Shown: in pieces, positions 1-11,167 of the stretch
Layout of the letters: each line of letters starts with the position of its first letter
Position numbering within the stretch: the stretch's first letter is position 1
Assembly (NCBI GenBank): GCA_028583685.1
Contig: JAMXIF010000086.1
Location: 18,226,483-18,290,482 of the forward strand
Source of the DNA: Petaurus breviceps papuanus
Lineage: Eukaryota > Chordata > Mammalia > Diprotodontia > Petauridae
Length of the DNA: 64,000 bases
Direction: 5' to 3'
Notes under the pieces: generated by a model
The model's database searches: none
What the model was told of the DNA's origin: nothing
The model's input: only the letters and a program-made list of their open reading frames with translations
Position numbers and translations under genes: made by a program

Positions 1-489
1 ATTAAAATTATTTTAAGATGTATGAAATGCAGATAACTTATACAGAGGCCTGGCATGGTACAGTAAAAATAATATCAAGAGTGTTAAAGCTCAGAATGAG
101 CTGTGACTGATAAGGAAATTTAAGGACAACCACAAAAATCCTTTTAACTATACTCTGAAAAAGAGAAAGATCAAGAAAAAGAACAGAGGAATATGAATTA
201 AGAGGGATGGAATAATGGTGGCAAGAGGTGGAGAGAAGGCAGAGGTAATCTACCCTTATTATGCTTTCTTTTTTTCTTTGCCAAGGATGGTGATCATGGG
301 ATTGGAAAGGATAAAATGAAAAAAGACTAAGAGAGCACCTAACTACCTTTGATTTAGTTACCAGGCTTAGATGAACTACATCCACAGTTATTGAATGAAC
401 TCAACTAAAATCGTTGAGCCACTTTCAGTGGTTTTTGTAAAGTCGTGTAAAATGAAACAGATCACATTACATAAAAATCAGTGGAGGAA
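1..489. other. SCAMP1 intron, no feature recognised
   Basis: AT-rich sequence with no repeat family or exon that I can name. The 115-codon frame on the minus strand looks like chance: low-complexity Ser/Leu/Phe and no domain. Confidence 0.5.
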
Positions 490-830
490 AAGGGGATGAA
501 TGTTTGTGCTGGAGAGGAGAAGAGAAAACTCAAGGGGACATGCTAGCTCTCTGAAGTATTTGAAAGACTTTAATGTGGAAGAGAGATTAGGCTGGCAGTT
601 GCAGGGAGGCACATTTAGCCTTTATTGTAAGGGTGAAGGTCCTAGAGCCATCCTAAAGTGGAAAGAGGTGGGAAGTAGTGGGTCTCTACAATCTTGAGGG
701 AGGTGGATCTTTAAAAAATACGGTGGCTACCAGACAGGGATATTACAGAGTGGATTCTTGTTTAAGTATGAGATAGACTAGATGGCCTTTGAGGTCCCGT
801 TCAACTCAGATTCTCTGCTGTATGCCTATG
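490..830 (+). mobile_element. L3/CR1-type LINE 3' fragment
   Basis: The order of phrases follows the mammalian L3 (CR1 clade) 3' end: a GGACATG..AGCT block, GAAGTATTTGAAAG, TGTGGAAGAG.GATTAG, GGAGGC..ATTTAG, then AGACTAGATGGCCTTTGAGGTC. It is diverged and 5'-truncated. An open frame of 65 codons inside it is incidental. Confidence 0.7.
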
Positions 831-1854
831 GCATAATCAACTGTTCCAAAATAACCAAGACTGTACATTATTATGGAATATTTAGAGTATTGGCAAGAAA
901 AGGAGAAAAATCTAAGAACCTGGAAGCCAGGTTCTAATGCAGTATCTCCAACATTGGAAGTACTTAGTACATCATGAAATGTTTAAAAAAATTTCCCCCA
1001 AAGATTGCAGAAATATATTGCTTTTTTAGTTGAGAAAATATAACAATGCCTGATCCATAATGATGTCTTTTATGACACTAACTTTAATATATCTTGAATA
1101 TGTTTTTGTAAAATTTTCCAAGATAGCATTAGAATAAAAACTTTTTTTACCTTAAAAATCAATTGAGTTTTTTCATATCATTTCTCTTGATTCTCTTCCT
1201 TAATCAGTGCCAAACCTGTTTTTCCATGCATTGTATCTGTCTTTGTCCAGCTTAATTTATATTATAATGTAAATGCTGTGCCCATCTTCTAGTTCTGTCT
1301 CTTCTGAGTTTTAACCTCATAGCTGCAAAATTGCTGATTAGCTTTTAAATTAGTCTTTGGTTAATGTATTTAATATCCTTGTCCTACTTTGGTAAAGAGT
1401 ACAGAGAATCTTAAAGGTGGTTCTCTCTTTATTAAATTGATTCTGCTGGCATTCAATACAGATTTTGAGAATTTATCTTCTTAATACTTAAATGATTTAT
1501 GATTTCATCAGTATCAACATCCCCTTCTACTGATATAGGTAGTAATCCCTCCATGCCTTTGTTCATAGCTCCATCTTTTTGCCATCTTTGAGTTTCCCTG
1601 ACCAAAAAAAAAGAAATTAATCACCAGCATTCTAATGACCATTGTTGAACTGGCTGAGAAGTGAGGAAAGTGAATTGAGAACAGGCATGATAAACTGGGA
1701 GAAAAATGAGGGCTTGGGGGTCAAGATCAAGTTCAAGAGGTGAGGGAGAGTTGGAGGGACTAGCCTGTTTTTAGAGAGAAATCTCCAAGTTCCAAAAGTT
1801 TTACAGAACTCAGGATCATAAATTTTGAGCCTGTGACTTCCAAGTTCTTCTAGT
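831..1854. other. SCAMP1 intron, unassigned
   Basis: AT-rich sequence. Bases 1150-1600 have the look of an old LINE fragment, but I cannot name a family. No exon signals with coding support were seen. Confidence 0.4.
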
Positions 1855-1993
1855 CTAGGGGTATCAAACTCAGGCCTCAGCATAAAGCAGATTAAAATGA
1901 AAGTGGGAAGTATTTAACAAAATTAATAAAAATACTATATAACATTCGCTGATGGTTTTTAAAGTCAATATGTAATCTGTAGGGATCAGTTTC
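1855..1993 (+). mobile_element. hAT-type MITE, truncated copy (family 1)
   Basis: It begins AGGGGTATCAAACTC and carries the family core GGGAAGTATTTAACAAAAT..ATAAAAATAC plus AGTCAATATG, shared with the copies at 13672, 18846 and 26252. The 3' terminal inverted repeat is degraded or absent. Confidence 0.6.
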
Positions 1994-1994
1994 T

Positions 1995-2400
1995 CTTTGA
2001 GTTTGAGGGAACTGAGGCCTGAAGAAGTTTAAGTGATTTGCCCAAGGCAAATGGTAGTAAATAGTAGAAGTTTGAACCCAGATTCTCTCTAAATCCAGCA
2101 TTCTTTCCACTCTTGTACATAGGGTTGTCATATAATGGGAATGAGAATAGCTGGCAGTTTTCTAGACTTTAATAAGGTTTGCAAACACTTTAATTTATCT
2201 CATGTTTTCCTCACAACCCTGTGAAGTAAATGCTTCATTTTATTGGCCCGTTTTGCAGAAGAGGAAGCCAGGACTAGAGAGAGAAATTAAGTGACTTACC
2301 TGGATTCACTCAGCTGTTAAGTAGAGGAGGCAGGTCTTGCCTGACTTCAAGGTCAGAATGTTTTATAGTATACCACACTGCTTCTCCTGAGATATTCCAA
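1995..2400 (-). mobile_element. Two adjacent MIR-type SINE fragments
   Basis: The first (to about 2135) has the reverse MIR core AAGTGATTTGCCCAAGG and TTGAACCCAG. The second (2145-2400) has the reverse MIR order: a GTTTTCCTCACAACCCTGTGAAGTA block, GAAATTAAGTGACTTACC, then a Cys-box-like ACCACACTGC end. Both are ancient. Confidence 0.65.
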
Positions 2401-2798
2401 AACTGTAGGGCTGGCCATGTCTTTCTTCTATTCTGGAAGTTTCAGTAGTTCTTCATTTGCCTTTAGGTATTTCTCTATTTGACTTTTTAAAGCCCTTCAC
2501 AGTTTGGTTCCTGCCCATCTTTCTAAGGGCCAGGGTGCCTTCTGTTCTTGGTAGATACCATTCTTTTCCAACCTCCATGCTTTCACAAAGACCATCCATT
2601 TCCCCAAACCTTCCCTGTTCTTCTTCCTTACCTTTATGTCTTGGAAACAGTAACTCCCCTTCCACACTTAGATCCATTGCCACTTCCTAAGAAGTCTTTC
2701 CTGATTCCCCTAGGTGTATGTTTCTCTTGCCCACCCATCACATGTTTTATATATGTCTTCAGTCTGTTTGTGAATTTGTGGTCTTCCTTTAGTATTTT

Positions 2799-2859
2799 CT
2801 TTTTTTTTTTTTTTTTGGAGGGCATTTGGGGTTAAATGACTTGCCCAAGGTCACATGAC

Positions 2860-2910
<51 letters not shown>

Positions 2911-2990
2911 GTGTCTGAGGCTGGATTTGGACTCAGGTCATCCTGACTCCAGGGCCAGTGCTCTATTCACTGAGCCACCTAGCCGCCCCC
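2799..2990 (-). mobile_element. Mar1-like SINE inserted in L2
   Basis: The reversed SINE has a T run (its A tail) at 2799-2816, then GGGGTTAAATGACTTGCCC, AAGGTCACATGACTAG, CTCCAGGGCCAGTGCTCTAT and CCACCTAGCCGCCCCC. A short target duplication TTTAGTA flanks it (2788-2794 and 2991-2997). It carries a TG expansion at 2864-2908. Confidence 0.85.
2864..2908. repeat. (TG)n microsatellite within the SINE
   Basis: About 22 perfect TG units start where other copies of this SINE read AGTAAGTGTCTGAGG, so the repeat grew inside the SINE body. Confidence 0.95.
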
Positions 2991-3189
2991 TTTAGTAATT
3001 TTTTTAGCAAATTAGTAACTCCTTTAGTGAAATGTAAGCTCCCAGTAAGCAGGGGCTTGTTCGGTTCTGTAAATTCCCAGTACCAAGTGCAGTGCCTTAG
3101 TACGTAGAAGGCATTTTATACTTTCTAAACTTGCTTATTGACTGAGAACACTGATTTTACTGCTACAGTCATAATATACTGTCTTTACT

Positions 3190-3339
3190 TACTGCCTTTG
3201 TGACTGTGGGCAAGTCCCTTAACATCTTTGAGCCTCAATTTCCTAAATAATATTCCTTCCCACATCAAAGGATTCTTGTGCTGATCAATATTCTACTAAT
3301 CTGTATAAAGTACTTTGGAAACCTCAAGTCTATATAAAT
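3190..3339 (+). mobile_element. MIR fragment
   Basis: Core GTGACTGTGGGCAAGTCCCTTAAC followed by GAGCCTCAATTTCCT and the tail GTATAAAGTACTTTGG. Confidence 0.65.
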
Positions 3340-3550
3340 GGGGCAGCTGGGTGGCACAGTGGATAGAGTTATGGTCCTGGAGTCAGGAAGAGTCATCTTA
3401 CTGGCCTCAGACATTTACTAGCTATGTGACCCTCAGCAAGTCATTTAACTCTGTTTGCTTCAGTTCCTCAGGAAATAGCAAACCACTCTAGGATCTTTGC
3501 CAAGGGGGTCATGAAGAGTTGGACATGACTAAAGTGATTGAATAACAACA
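3340..3550 (+). mobile_element. Long-form Mar1-like SINE
   Basis: Starts GGGGCAGCTGGGTGGCACAG (tRNA-like head), continues CCTGGAGTCAGGAAGA, then the long-form tail GGTCATGAAGAGTTGGACAT and GACTAAAGTGATTGAATAAC. Other long forms here are at 20720, 47468, 48918, 57105, 60548 and 62745. Confidence 0.85.
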
Positions 3551-4323
3551 AAATATAAGTCACAGGTGCTTTTGCCAGGAAGGTGTTTATAGAATAAATG
3601 ACCTCAAGGGCCTGAGATTTAACTGTGTGGACACTCCCATCACTGAGATAGAGCTGAACCCCTAAGTGCCTAGGTAGAAAGACTTCATGAGTTGTGATGA
3701 AAACTTAATATTTGGGAGTCAGTGTTTTGGCACTGTTTATCCTAATTAGACCAATCCTTAGGAGGGGGACCATTATCAGACCTATTCTCAAAGCCTTTAC
3801 TTGGCATCTTGGTGGAGGGCCTTGCCTGACTGTGTGCTTCTTTGACATAGCCTAGAGTAGAATTGTAGTGGAGAGTAAAAATTTATATGTGTAAAGATTA
3901 CCCACCTCAAAAAACCCCCTACCATGTCCAGTTGGCTGAGTTTTGTGAGCACACACTAGTCGATTTAACTTAATTGGATGTTAGATTTCACTTTATTCTT
4001 CTTTCATCTGTCTAAATGAAAGTTAATTTCACTTGTATTGAAGACATGTTAAATAGATATGTATTGAGTAGACATATATGCATAAAATGTCTGTTGAATG
4101 TCCAGTGATTTCTACTACAATTTACTCTAATAATTTGGCATTTTACGTCTAAGTTTTCCATTGTAATTTGAGTCCATCCTCATTCACAAACAGACCTGAC
4201 TATCCCCCTGTGCTTCCTGGTTGAGGTGCAGGATTAGAAGGGGAAGAGAGGTTGATACTTCTGTAGTTTATCCTGTTAATTTTTTAAAATAGGAAAACCT
4301 CTACTATGGTTAACACATTAAGT
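3551..4323. other. SCAMP1 intron, unassigned
   Basis: Mixed sequence with no family recognised and no exon signal with coding support. Confidence 0.4.
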
Positions 4324-4519
4324 GAGAAGTTCTTAACCTTGGGTCCATGAACTCGTTTTAAAAAAAAAATCTTGATAACTGCATCTCAGTATAATTGGTT
4401 TCCTTTAAAATTCTATGTATTTTATTTTATGCATTTAAATATATTCTGAAAAGTAGTCTACAATCTTTATCATACTGTGAAAAGAGTCCATGATACAAAA
4501 AAGAGTTAAGAAACCCCTG
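4324..4519. mobile_element. hAT-type MITE with 8-bp target duplication (family 2)
   Basis: A 196-bp unit with terminal inverted repeats near CAGGGGTTCTTAAC: here GAGAAGTTCTTAAC at the left and GTTAAGAAACCCCTG at the right. The flanks CATTAAGT (4316-4323) and CATGAAAT (4520-4527) agree at 6 of 8 positions. Eight-base duplications are a hAT hallmark. Relatives are at 40467 and 43270. Confidence 0.7.
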
Positions 4520-4829
4520 CATGAAATTGATCATTTATATCTTTTATGTGAGTTAGTCTGATCATTGGCTCTCCTAATAGCTAAATGAAATCAACTACCT
4601 TAAAAGTTTGGTTTTGATGGGTTCAAGAGAGGAAAAGGAAGGATAATTTAGGAGTATGGACAGATGAGGCCTCTGGGTTATAAGTCACAGTTCCAAGCCC
4701 CTGGACAGCTGGAAACTAGAGCAGCATGTAGTTGTTTCTTATCCTTCTTCAAAAACTGTTATTGTATAGAAAAATCATACCAAAATTTGAGAAAGGTTTA
4801 ACAGTGTGTTGTTAAGAAACATATTTCTC

Positions 4830-7633
4830 GGGGCGGAGTCAAGATGGTGGAGTAGAAGCAGGTCCTCCATGCAGCTCCAGTTTCCACCTTCCCCGATCCA
4901 TGTAAAAAGGGTACTCTGAACAAACTTTGGAGCTGCAGAACCCACAGAATGACACAGAAAAGATAACCTCTCCCTGAGGACAGCTTAGCAGGCCAGGAGG
5001 AATTGGCCAGCACAGTGCTCTGGGAGCCACAGCCAGGCCCCTGTGAGCCAGAGGTTTTAGCCCCAGGGTGGGTGGCCAGAGGGACTCCAAATCACCAGCA
5101 GCTGTGGCCGTTTCCAGAATTATCAACACATAGATGCTAAGGACAAAGTGAGAGTTCAGTGCACTGTGGACTTTGAGAGCCAGTAGTTGGGAGTGCATGG
5201 GGCTGAACCGTGGCTGGGCAGCTGCCCCATGTGGCAGCTTCATCTCCTGGCCTGCAGAGTGTAGGGGGACCAAGTGACCAGTCTGAGGGATAATTGCTCT
5301 TGCTTTAACCTGCTTGGATCTGGATTGCGGTCTAGGGTGGAGGTCTTGGGTGTATGTCCAGCTTGCCAGAGCCTGTGGAGGCTTCAGCAAGGGCAACCAG
5401 CTAATACCTTTGGCAGCTGAGAAAACCCAAGCATTTGGTATGAAGCTCCCCTGTCTGTTAGCAGAGTCCTACTGTGGCAAAAAGCCCAGAAGTCAAGTAA
5501 TTGAGTGGCAAAAGAAACAGAGCAAACAGAAGAAACCAACATTAGACTCCTATTTTGGGGACAAAAAGAATCAAAGCATGGAACAGGAAGAAGACAGTGA
5601 AGTCAGAACTTCTGTACCAAAAGCTTCAAAGGAAAATACAAGCTGGTTACAGGCCATAGGACCTTAAGAAGCAGATAAGAAAAGTGGAGGAAAAATTGGG
5701 AAGAGAAATGAGAACGATGAAAGAAAATTATGAAATGAGAGTCAACAGTCTGACTGAGGAAAATAACACCTTAAAAAACAGAGTAACTCAAATGGCAAAA
5801 GAGGCTCAAAAATGCAATGAGGTGAAGAGTGTCTTAAAAAGCCAAATTTGCCAGATGGAAAAAGAATCTCAAAAGCTCACTGAGGAGAATCATTCCTTCA
5901 AAATTAAATTGGAGCAAATGGAAGCTAATGACTTTATAAGAAATCAAGATGCTGTTAAACAGATCCAAACAAATGAAAAGAATAGAAGGCAATGTGAAAT
6001 ATCTCACTGGAAAAACCACTGATCTGGAAAATAGATCCAGGAGATAGAATTTTAAAATTATTGTACTACCTGAAAGCCATGATCAAAGTCAGAACCTAGA
6101 AATCATCTTCCAGGAAGTTCTCAAGGAAAACTGCCCTGATGTTTTAGAACCTGAGGGCAAAATAGAAGTTAAAAAAATCCACCGATCACCTCCTGAAAAA
6201 GATCCCAAAAAGAAAACCCCTAGGAAGATAATACCCAGGTTCTGAAATTCCCAGATCAAGGAGAGAATATTACAAGCACCAGGAAGAAACAATTTGAATA
6301 TTGTGGAAACACAATCAGGATAACTCAGGAGCTGGCAGCTTCTACACTGAGGGATAGAAGGGCTTGGAATGTGATATTCCAGAGGGCAGAGGAGCTGGGA
6401 TTAAAACCAAGAATCACCTACCCAGCAAAACTGAGTATCATGTTTCAGGGGAAAATATGGTCATTCAGTGGAATAGAGGACTTTCAAGCATTCTTGATGA
6501 AAAAATCAGAGTTGAATAGAAAATTTGACATTCAGATACAAGAAGCAAGAGAAGCATGAGAAGGTAAACAGGGAAAAGAAATCATAAGGAACTTATCAAA
6601 GTTGAACTATTTACATTCCTACATGCAAAAATGATAATTGTAACTGATGAAACTTTTCTCAGTATGAAAATAGTCGAAGGGAATAGAAAAAAAATATATA
6701 TATATGTATGTCTATATATGGGCATATGAATACATATGTGAATGTGTGTATATATGTTTACAGGTATACGTAGATAGAGGGCACAGGACCAATTTAATAG
6801 GAAGGGATGATACTTAAAAGGTTACATTAAGAGGTGAGAGAGGAATATAATGAGAGGAGATGGGGAGAGACAGAATGGGGTAAACTATCTCATACAGAAG
6901 AGGCAAGGGAAAATGGTTACAATGGAGGGGAAGAATAGGAAGGCAAAAGGGAATAGGTCAACCTTATTCTCATTGAATTTGGCTTGGGGAAGGAATGAAA
7001 TACACACTAAACAGGAGAGTAGGGAGTAAGGGGATGAGAGGGAGAATTATGGAAGGGAGGGCAGGCTGGGGGGGAGGGAAGTTGGAAGCACCCACTTTTG
7101 AAAGGCACAGGATCAAAGTAGAGAATAGAACAAGTGGGAGGTGAGATAGTAGGGAGGGAAATATAGTCAGTTTTTACAGTATATCTACTATTTTAATGTT
7201 TTGCATTAGCTACACATGTACAACCTATATTGAACTGCTTATCTTCCTAGTAAGGGTGGATGACAAGGGAGGAAGGGAATGAATGTGGAATTCAAAGTTT
7301 TAGAATCAAATGTTTAAAATATATATATATATATATATGTACATACACACTATTATTAATACTATTTTACATGTAATTGGGAAATAAGATATACAGGCAT
7401 TGGGGCATAGATATCCACAATGCCCTACTGGAGAAGTCGAAGGAGGTATGGGAGAAAATATGGGAGAGAGCAGATTGGAGGAGGGGATATCCAGTGGGAT
7501 TGCTATTTTGGGGTGGTAGGTAGGGGAAAAATGGGGAGAAAATTTGTAACTCAAAATCTGGCGGAAATGAATTATGTAAATAAGAAGTTAATAAAGCATT
7601 TGAAAAATGAAGAAATTATGCTAAGAAAAAATG
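4830..7633 (+). mobile_element. HAL1-type half-L1 LINE, copy A, near full length
   Basis: The 5' end GGGCGGAGTCAAGATGGTGG resembles the placental L1 5' end, including the CAAGATGG motif bound by YY1. About 670 bases of 5' UTR are followed by a broken ORF1 (about 5500-6559) and then directly by about 1 kb of 3' UTR, ending AATAAAGCATTTG plus an A-rich tail. There is no reverse-transcriptase ORF2. The target duplication includes the perfect CATATTTCTC (4820-4829 and 7634-7643) within a longer imperfect match. It lies in a SCAMP1 intron in sense orientation. Confidence 0.88.
5500..6559 (+). pseudogene. L1-type ORF1 of HAL1 copy A, broken
   Basis: The decayed frame matches L1 ORF1p, an RNA-binding trimeric chaperone. 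In order: N-terminal basic segment; coiled-coil region (EKLGREMRTMKENYEMRVNS, then heptads to about 5960); an RRM-like part, broken; and the C-terminal domain with the conserved YPAKLS motif (about 6420). The start ATG seen in copies B and C is absent. One extra base near 5665 shifts the frame (IEDLKK becomes IGP-stop), and further breaks lie between 6019 and 6371. Confidence 0.85.
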
Positions 7634-8544
7634 CATATTTCTCATGTTTATTCAGTTCAGGGGACATCTGCTTATTAATCTCATCTGCTCAGTCTCGTTC
7701 CATAAGATTTTTGAAGTTCTCATCACTATTGCATAAAGCATGTGCTCTTATTCTTCTGCTGATCTGCGTTCTGATTGGTTTTCCTTTTCTGTGTTGTTAC
7801 TTTTTTTTATTAAAGAAAGGCTTTTAATATTTGAATCTTTGTTTTCTTAGACCAGACTATATTTTCCCTGCTTCTATTAAAGATCATTTTGATAAAAATA
7901 ATTCCAAACTTGAGATAATTCTGTAAACTATTTGTATTTAACTATCACTGCTTAAATTTGAACAGGTAGGCAAAGTTGCTTTGTTTTAGGTAGTAATGTG
8001 ACATATATATCTATTGATTATACTTGGTTAGGATAGCAGGAGAAGAATATAAAAAGTAAAATACAATCCTCTCAGTCTAGATGGAAAGAGTCAGTATAAA
8101 AAGATGTAGTTAAGGCTTAATTGACTTTGGGCACCATGGTTATACACCTGTTTGTTTATTCAAGAAATAATTTTTAATTAAGGGACTACTAGAAACAAAG
8201 TACTAATCTTTGTTCTTTAGGAGTTTATATGCCAGTAAGGAACCGAAGATGTACATAGATACCTAAAGGACAAAGGGCGTTGTAATGGTTTAAACAACAT
8301 GTGGAGTTTCAGAGGGCAGAGGTTGAAGGTGGGGAGGAGTAGGATCAGGAGGAGGTTCCATTAGAAGTAGGCCTTGAAGAATAGATAAGATTTTGAAACG
8401 CACAAATGGAAGCAGGAACATACTCCATGTGGCAGCAGCTGCAGGAGTAGAGCTCCCGACTTTGGAAAGGCTGGAGATGTTGAGCTTATGAGGGATGTGA
8501 CACGTCATACAGTACTGGAAGGGCTGTCTTTTCTGTGGAGTCGG
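7634..8544. other. SCAMP1 intron, unassigned
   Basis: Starts with the downstream HAL1 target duplication. No family or exon recognised in the rest; 8290-8510 is purine-rich. Confidence 0.4.
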
Positions 8545-8700
8545 AATCAGATCTGTTTTGGTTGACTCCAGAGGGGAGAACCAGGACCAGTGGATTAGTG
8601 AGTTAGGTAAGCAAACCTAAAGTATTTTCTAATAATTAGAGGTATCTAAAAATAGAAATGAGCTACCTTATAAAGTAATGATTTCCCTATCACTGAAGAT
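8545..8700 (+). mobile_element. L3/CR1-type LINE fragment
   Basis: GACTCCAGAGGGGAGAACCA, then AATAATTAGAGGTATCTAAAA and a CCCTATCACTGAAG block follow the L3 3'-end order. Confidence 0.55.
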
Positions 8701-9040
8701 CATGAGGTTTAGAGCCAAAGGGGGCCTTAGATCATCTAGCCCAAAGGTTGACAAAGTACACGACTGGCAGGCCAGATCTGGCCCACAGCCTGTTGTGTGG
8801 CCTGTGAGCTAAGAATGGTTTTCACATAAAGTTTTGTTGTATTTTAAAATGTAAAAACCATTTTTAGTTCAAGGGCAACAAGTGGGACAGTAATTTGCCA
8901 ATCATATCTAGAGTAATCTTTTCATTTTACAAGTGGGGAAACTGAGGCTCATAGATTTTTAATGTCTGGTTCAAGGTAACAGAGTGAAAGCCAAGAATTG
9001 AACTTAGATTCCTTGCCATGGGATTCAGTGTTCCACTTAT
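8700..9040 (-). mobile_element. MIR-like SINE split by a hAT element
   Basis: The left piece (to 8741) ends GGGGCCTTAGATCATCTAGC. The right piece (from 8906) resumes TTTTCATTTTACAAGTGGGG, AAACTGAGGCTC. These are consecutive in the reverse MIR/MIR3 sequence. Confidence 0.65.
8742..8905. mobile_element. hAT (Charlie/MER5-like) element
   Basis: Starts CAAAGGTTGACAAAGT, equivalent to the CAGGGGTCGGCAAACT ends of Charlie-type elements, with GGCCAGATCTGGCCCACAGC inside. Flanking ATCTAGCC and ATCTAGAG agree at 6 of 8 positions. Confidence 0.6.
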
Positions 9041-9329
9041 CAGGGGTGTTGAAGGTGGGGTTAGGTAGGTCTCCTCCAACTATGGGATTACAATTTTCTT
9101 TTCAAAGGATGCTGAAGAGTTTGACTGAAGCGTTGTTAGGGTTTATACAAAGGAGTAACTCCGGAGAGAGCTAGAAAGGTAGGTTGGATTCAGATGTGTA
9201 GATGGTCTTAAATCCTGAGGAGTTTGGGCTTTAGTCAGTCGGTTAAAAAGCCACACGGGTGGGTGGTTTGGGAGGAGAAATGACCAGAAATGGGCTCTTA
9301 TAGTCATTTGGTAATCAGTTAGAAAGCAT

Positions 9330-9965
9330 TATTAAGCAACCTTTGTGTCCCAGTTATTCTGTTAGGAATACAGGAAACAAAAGCAAGACTGTCTTCAAGA
9401 AGCTTATGTTCCACTGGAAGGATTCATCAGGCTCCCAGATGAGTAAATGAGCTATACACAAGATGAATAGATAGGATTTTGGAGCTAAAGTGCTAGCACC
9501 TGAGGAGATCAAGAAAAGCCTCTTGAATGAGGTGAAACACTGAACTTTGAAGGATGCTGGGGCTTGTAAGAGGTGTGAACAAAGAGGGAGAGCATGCCAC
9601 ACACAAGGACGACTTGTGCAAAAGCATGTGGGTGGGACCTGAAATGTTGTGCATGAGGAATGTTGCATTGGCCACGTTGAGGCTGATAGGATACTGCTGA
9701 ATTATTAGCTCAGAGCCTTAGAAAGACTGGAACCAGATTTTCATCAGCTTTAAATACCAGGGGATTTTCTGTTTTGTCTAAGGAACAATAGAAAGCCCCT
9801 GAAGCATCTTGAGTTAGGAGAGTGACATAGTCAAATCTGTTCTTTAAGAATATCAGTTTTGCAGCTATGTTGAGGATGAGTTGGGGAGTAGAAGGGGTAG
9901 ACAGTAGACCAGTTAGACTTGGAATAGTCCAGATGAGAGGGTGCTATGGTGTGATAGTAATGGCA
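9330..9965 (-). mobile_element. L2-related LINE fragment
   Basis: Phrases such as CTTGAATGAGGTGAAACACTG, CAAAAGCATGTGGGTGGGAC, GAGTGACATAGTCAAATCTG and ATAGTCCAGATGAGAGG follow the reverse complement of an L2 reverse-transcriptase and 3' region. It appears to resume at 11168 after an inserted LTR-like unit. Confidence 0.6.
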
Positions 9966-10005
9966 ATTAAAGATTCCCCTGTATTGGCTTGGTTTTCAAA
10001 TTGAT

Positions 10006-11167
10006 TGTGTTAAAACCCAGAGCTTGTTAATCCCACCTGTGGGATGGACTTTTTGATGTGAAAAGAAAGTCCTGAACTGGGAGGAGCTGGTGACGTAGAT
10101 TTGGAGACACAAGAGAGAGGCAGAAGAAACTTTTTTTTTGGAAGCAGCACTTCGTGGAGAGAGAGAGACTAAGAGAATTGCTGGTGGCCGCTTTGAATTA
10201 CCCTGGACTTTTGAGACCTGCCCCCTGAGCTGCCAAGGACTGAGGAGACATGGCTGTTTTGCTGGTACTTTGTCTGTCTGTTTTGATGTTGTTTTGCCAG
10301 ATTTGTCCACTGGTGAAAGACAGTCCTGTTGTTGAAGAAGTCCTGGAACCTGGCTGTTCACTAAGAAGCCCTGAGACTGTCCTGCAGACAGAGAGTGAAT
10401 ACTGTCCACTGGTGAAGGACGGTGCTGTTGTTGCAGGGGTCTGGAGACTGTCCTGCAGACAGAGTGAATACTGTCCACTGGTGAAGGACAGTGCTGTTGT
10501 TGCAGGGGTCTGGGAGCCTTTCTGTTGGTTCAGAAGCCCTGAAGAAGGATTTTCTTGTTGTATGTTTACAGAAATCCTGGGAGAGGGCTTTGCTAATGTG
10601 TTCAGGGGTTCTAGGACTGTTCTACAGACAGAGGATAAATTCATGAAGGGATTGGCAATGTATCTTATGGCCTTGCTAAGCCTTGTCTCCCCAGGAACTA
10701 AGATTGCTGAGAACTTGCCTCATGTCAAGATGAAGAAAAGACCTCCATCTGGGTATTAAGTGCTGTGTTTAAACTTGATGTAACTCTGGGGTAGATTGAA
10801 TTGTGATCCAGGGGTGGGGAACTTTTGACCTTTCTGTGCTCTGTGATTGAACAAATGAAGGTACTTTACTTATGTTTGGAAACTAATCTCCATTTGAGAA
10901 GAGGGGCTTTGTGGTGGACTAAATGAAGGTATAGCCTAGGGGTGGAGAAGTATTTAGAACTGAGACTTTGTAATTGATTGAATGATTGGAAGGTCCTGGG
11001 GTGGGGTAGTCCTTGGAGATTATTTAATCATACTTAGTAAATGCTGTATTTTGAATGATGTCATGTTTTGATCTTCCCTGTTCTGGGTTTGTTACTGAAT
11101 AAAATGGAGAGCACCTATGCTGGTATTCTGAACCTTGGGAAGTTGCCTTCCTTGGCATTATATTACA
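10006..11167 (+). mobile_element. Probable solitary LTR with an internal tandem repeat
   Basis: A 1.16-kb unit between two halves of L2-like sequence starts TGTGTTAAAACC, has AATAAA near 11099 and ends about 65 bases later near ATTACA, an LTR-like layout. No clear target duplication was found, so the ends are approximate. No internal viral genes are attached, so it would be a solo LTR. The 169-codon frame inside it (10250-10759) is not recognisable as a protein and is probably chance plus repeat structure. Old fossil. Confidence 0.45.
10305..10545. repeat. Tandem repeat, three units
   Basis: GTCCACTGGTGAA begins units at 10305, 10404 and 10473. The unit lengths are 99, 69 and about 73. Units 2 and 3 are nearly identical at their starts (GTGCTGTTGTTGCAGGGGTC), pointing to a later local duplication. 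Confidence 0.9.

Larger units (their letters stand above)
2440..3140 (+). mobile_element. L2 LINE 3' end, split by a SINE
   Basis: The 5' part (2440-2798) has the L2 phrase order AAAGCCCTTCACAG, TTTCCTGATTCCCC. The 3' part (2991-3140) has AAATGTAAGCTCCCAGTAAGCAGGG, CAGTACCAAGTGCAGTGCCT and a TTATTGACTGA end. A Mar1-like SINE at 2799-2990 interrupts it. Confidence 0.8.

Noticed and set aside
4839-5396. 185-codon minus-strand frame
   Set aside because: It is the antisense of the GC-richer HAL1 5' UTR. Similar shadows occur at copies B and C.
5314-5500. Coding sequence upstream of ORF1 in HAL1 copy A
   Set aside because: The frame extends into the 5' UTR by chance. Copies B and C place the ORF1 start at an ATG equivalent to about 5500.
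10250-10759. 169-codon open frame as a possible novel protein gene
   Set aside because: It covers the tandem-repeat part of an LTR-like unit, repeats CPLVKDxxVV because the DNA repeats, and has no splice or promoter context. Treated as chance.
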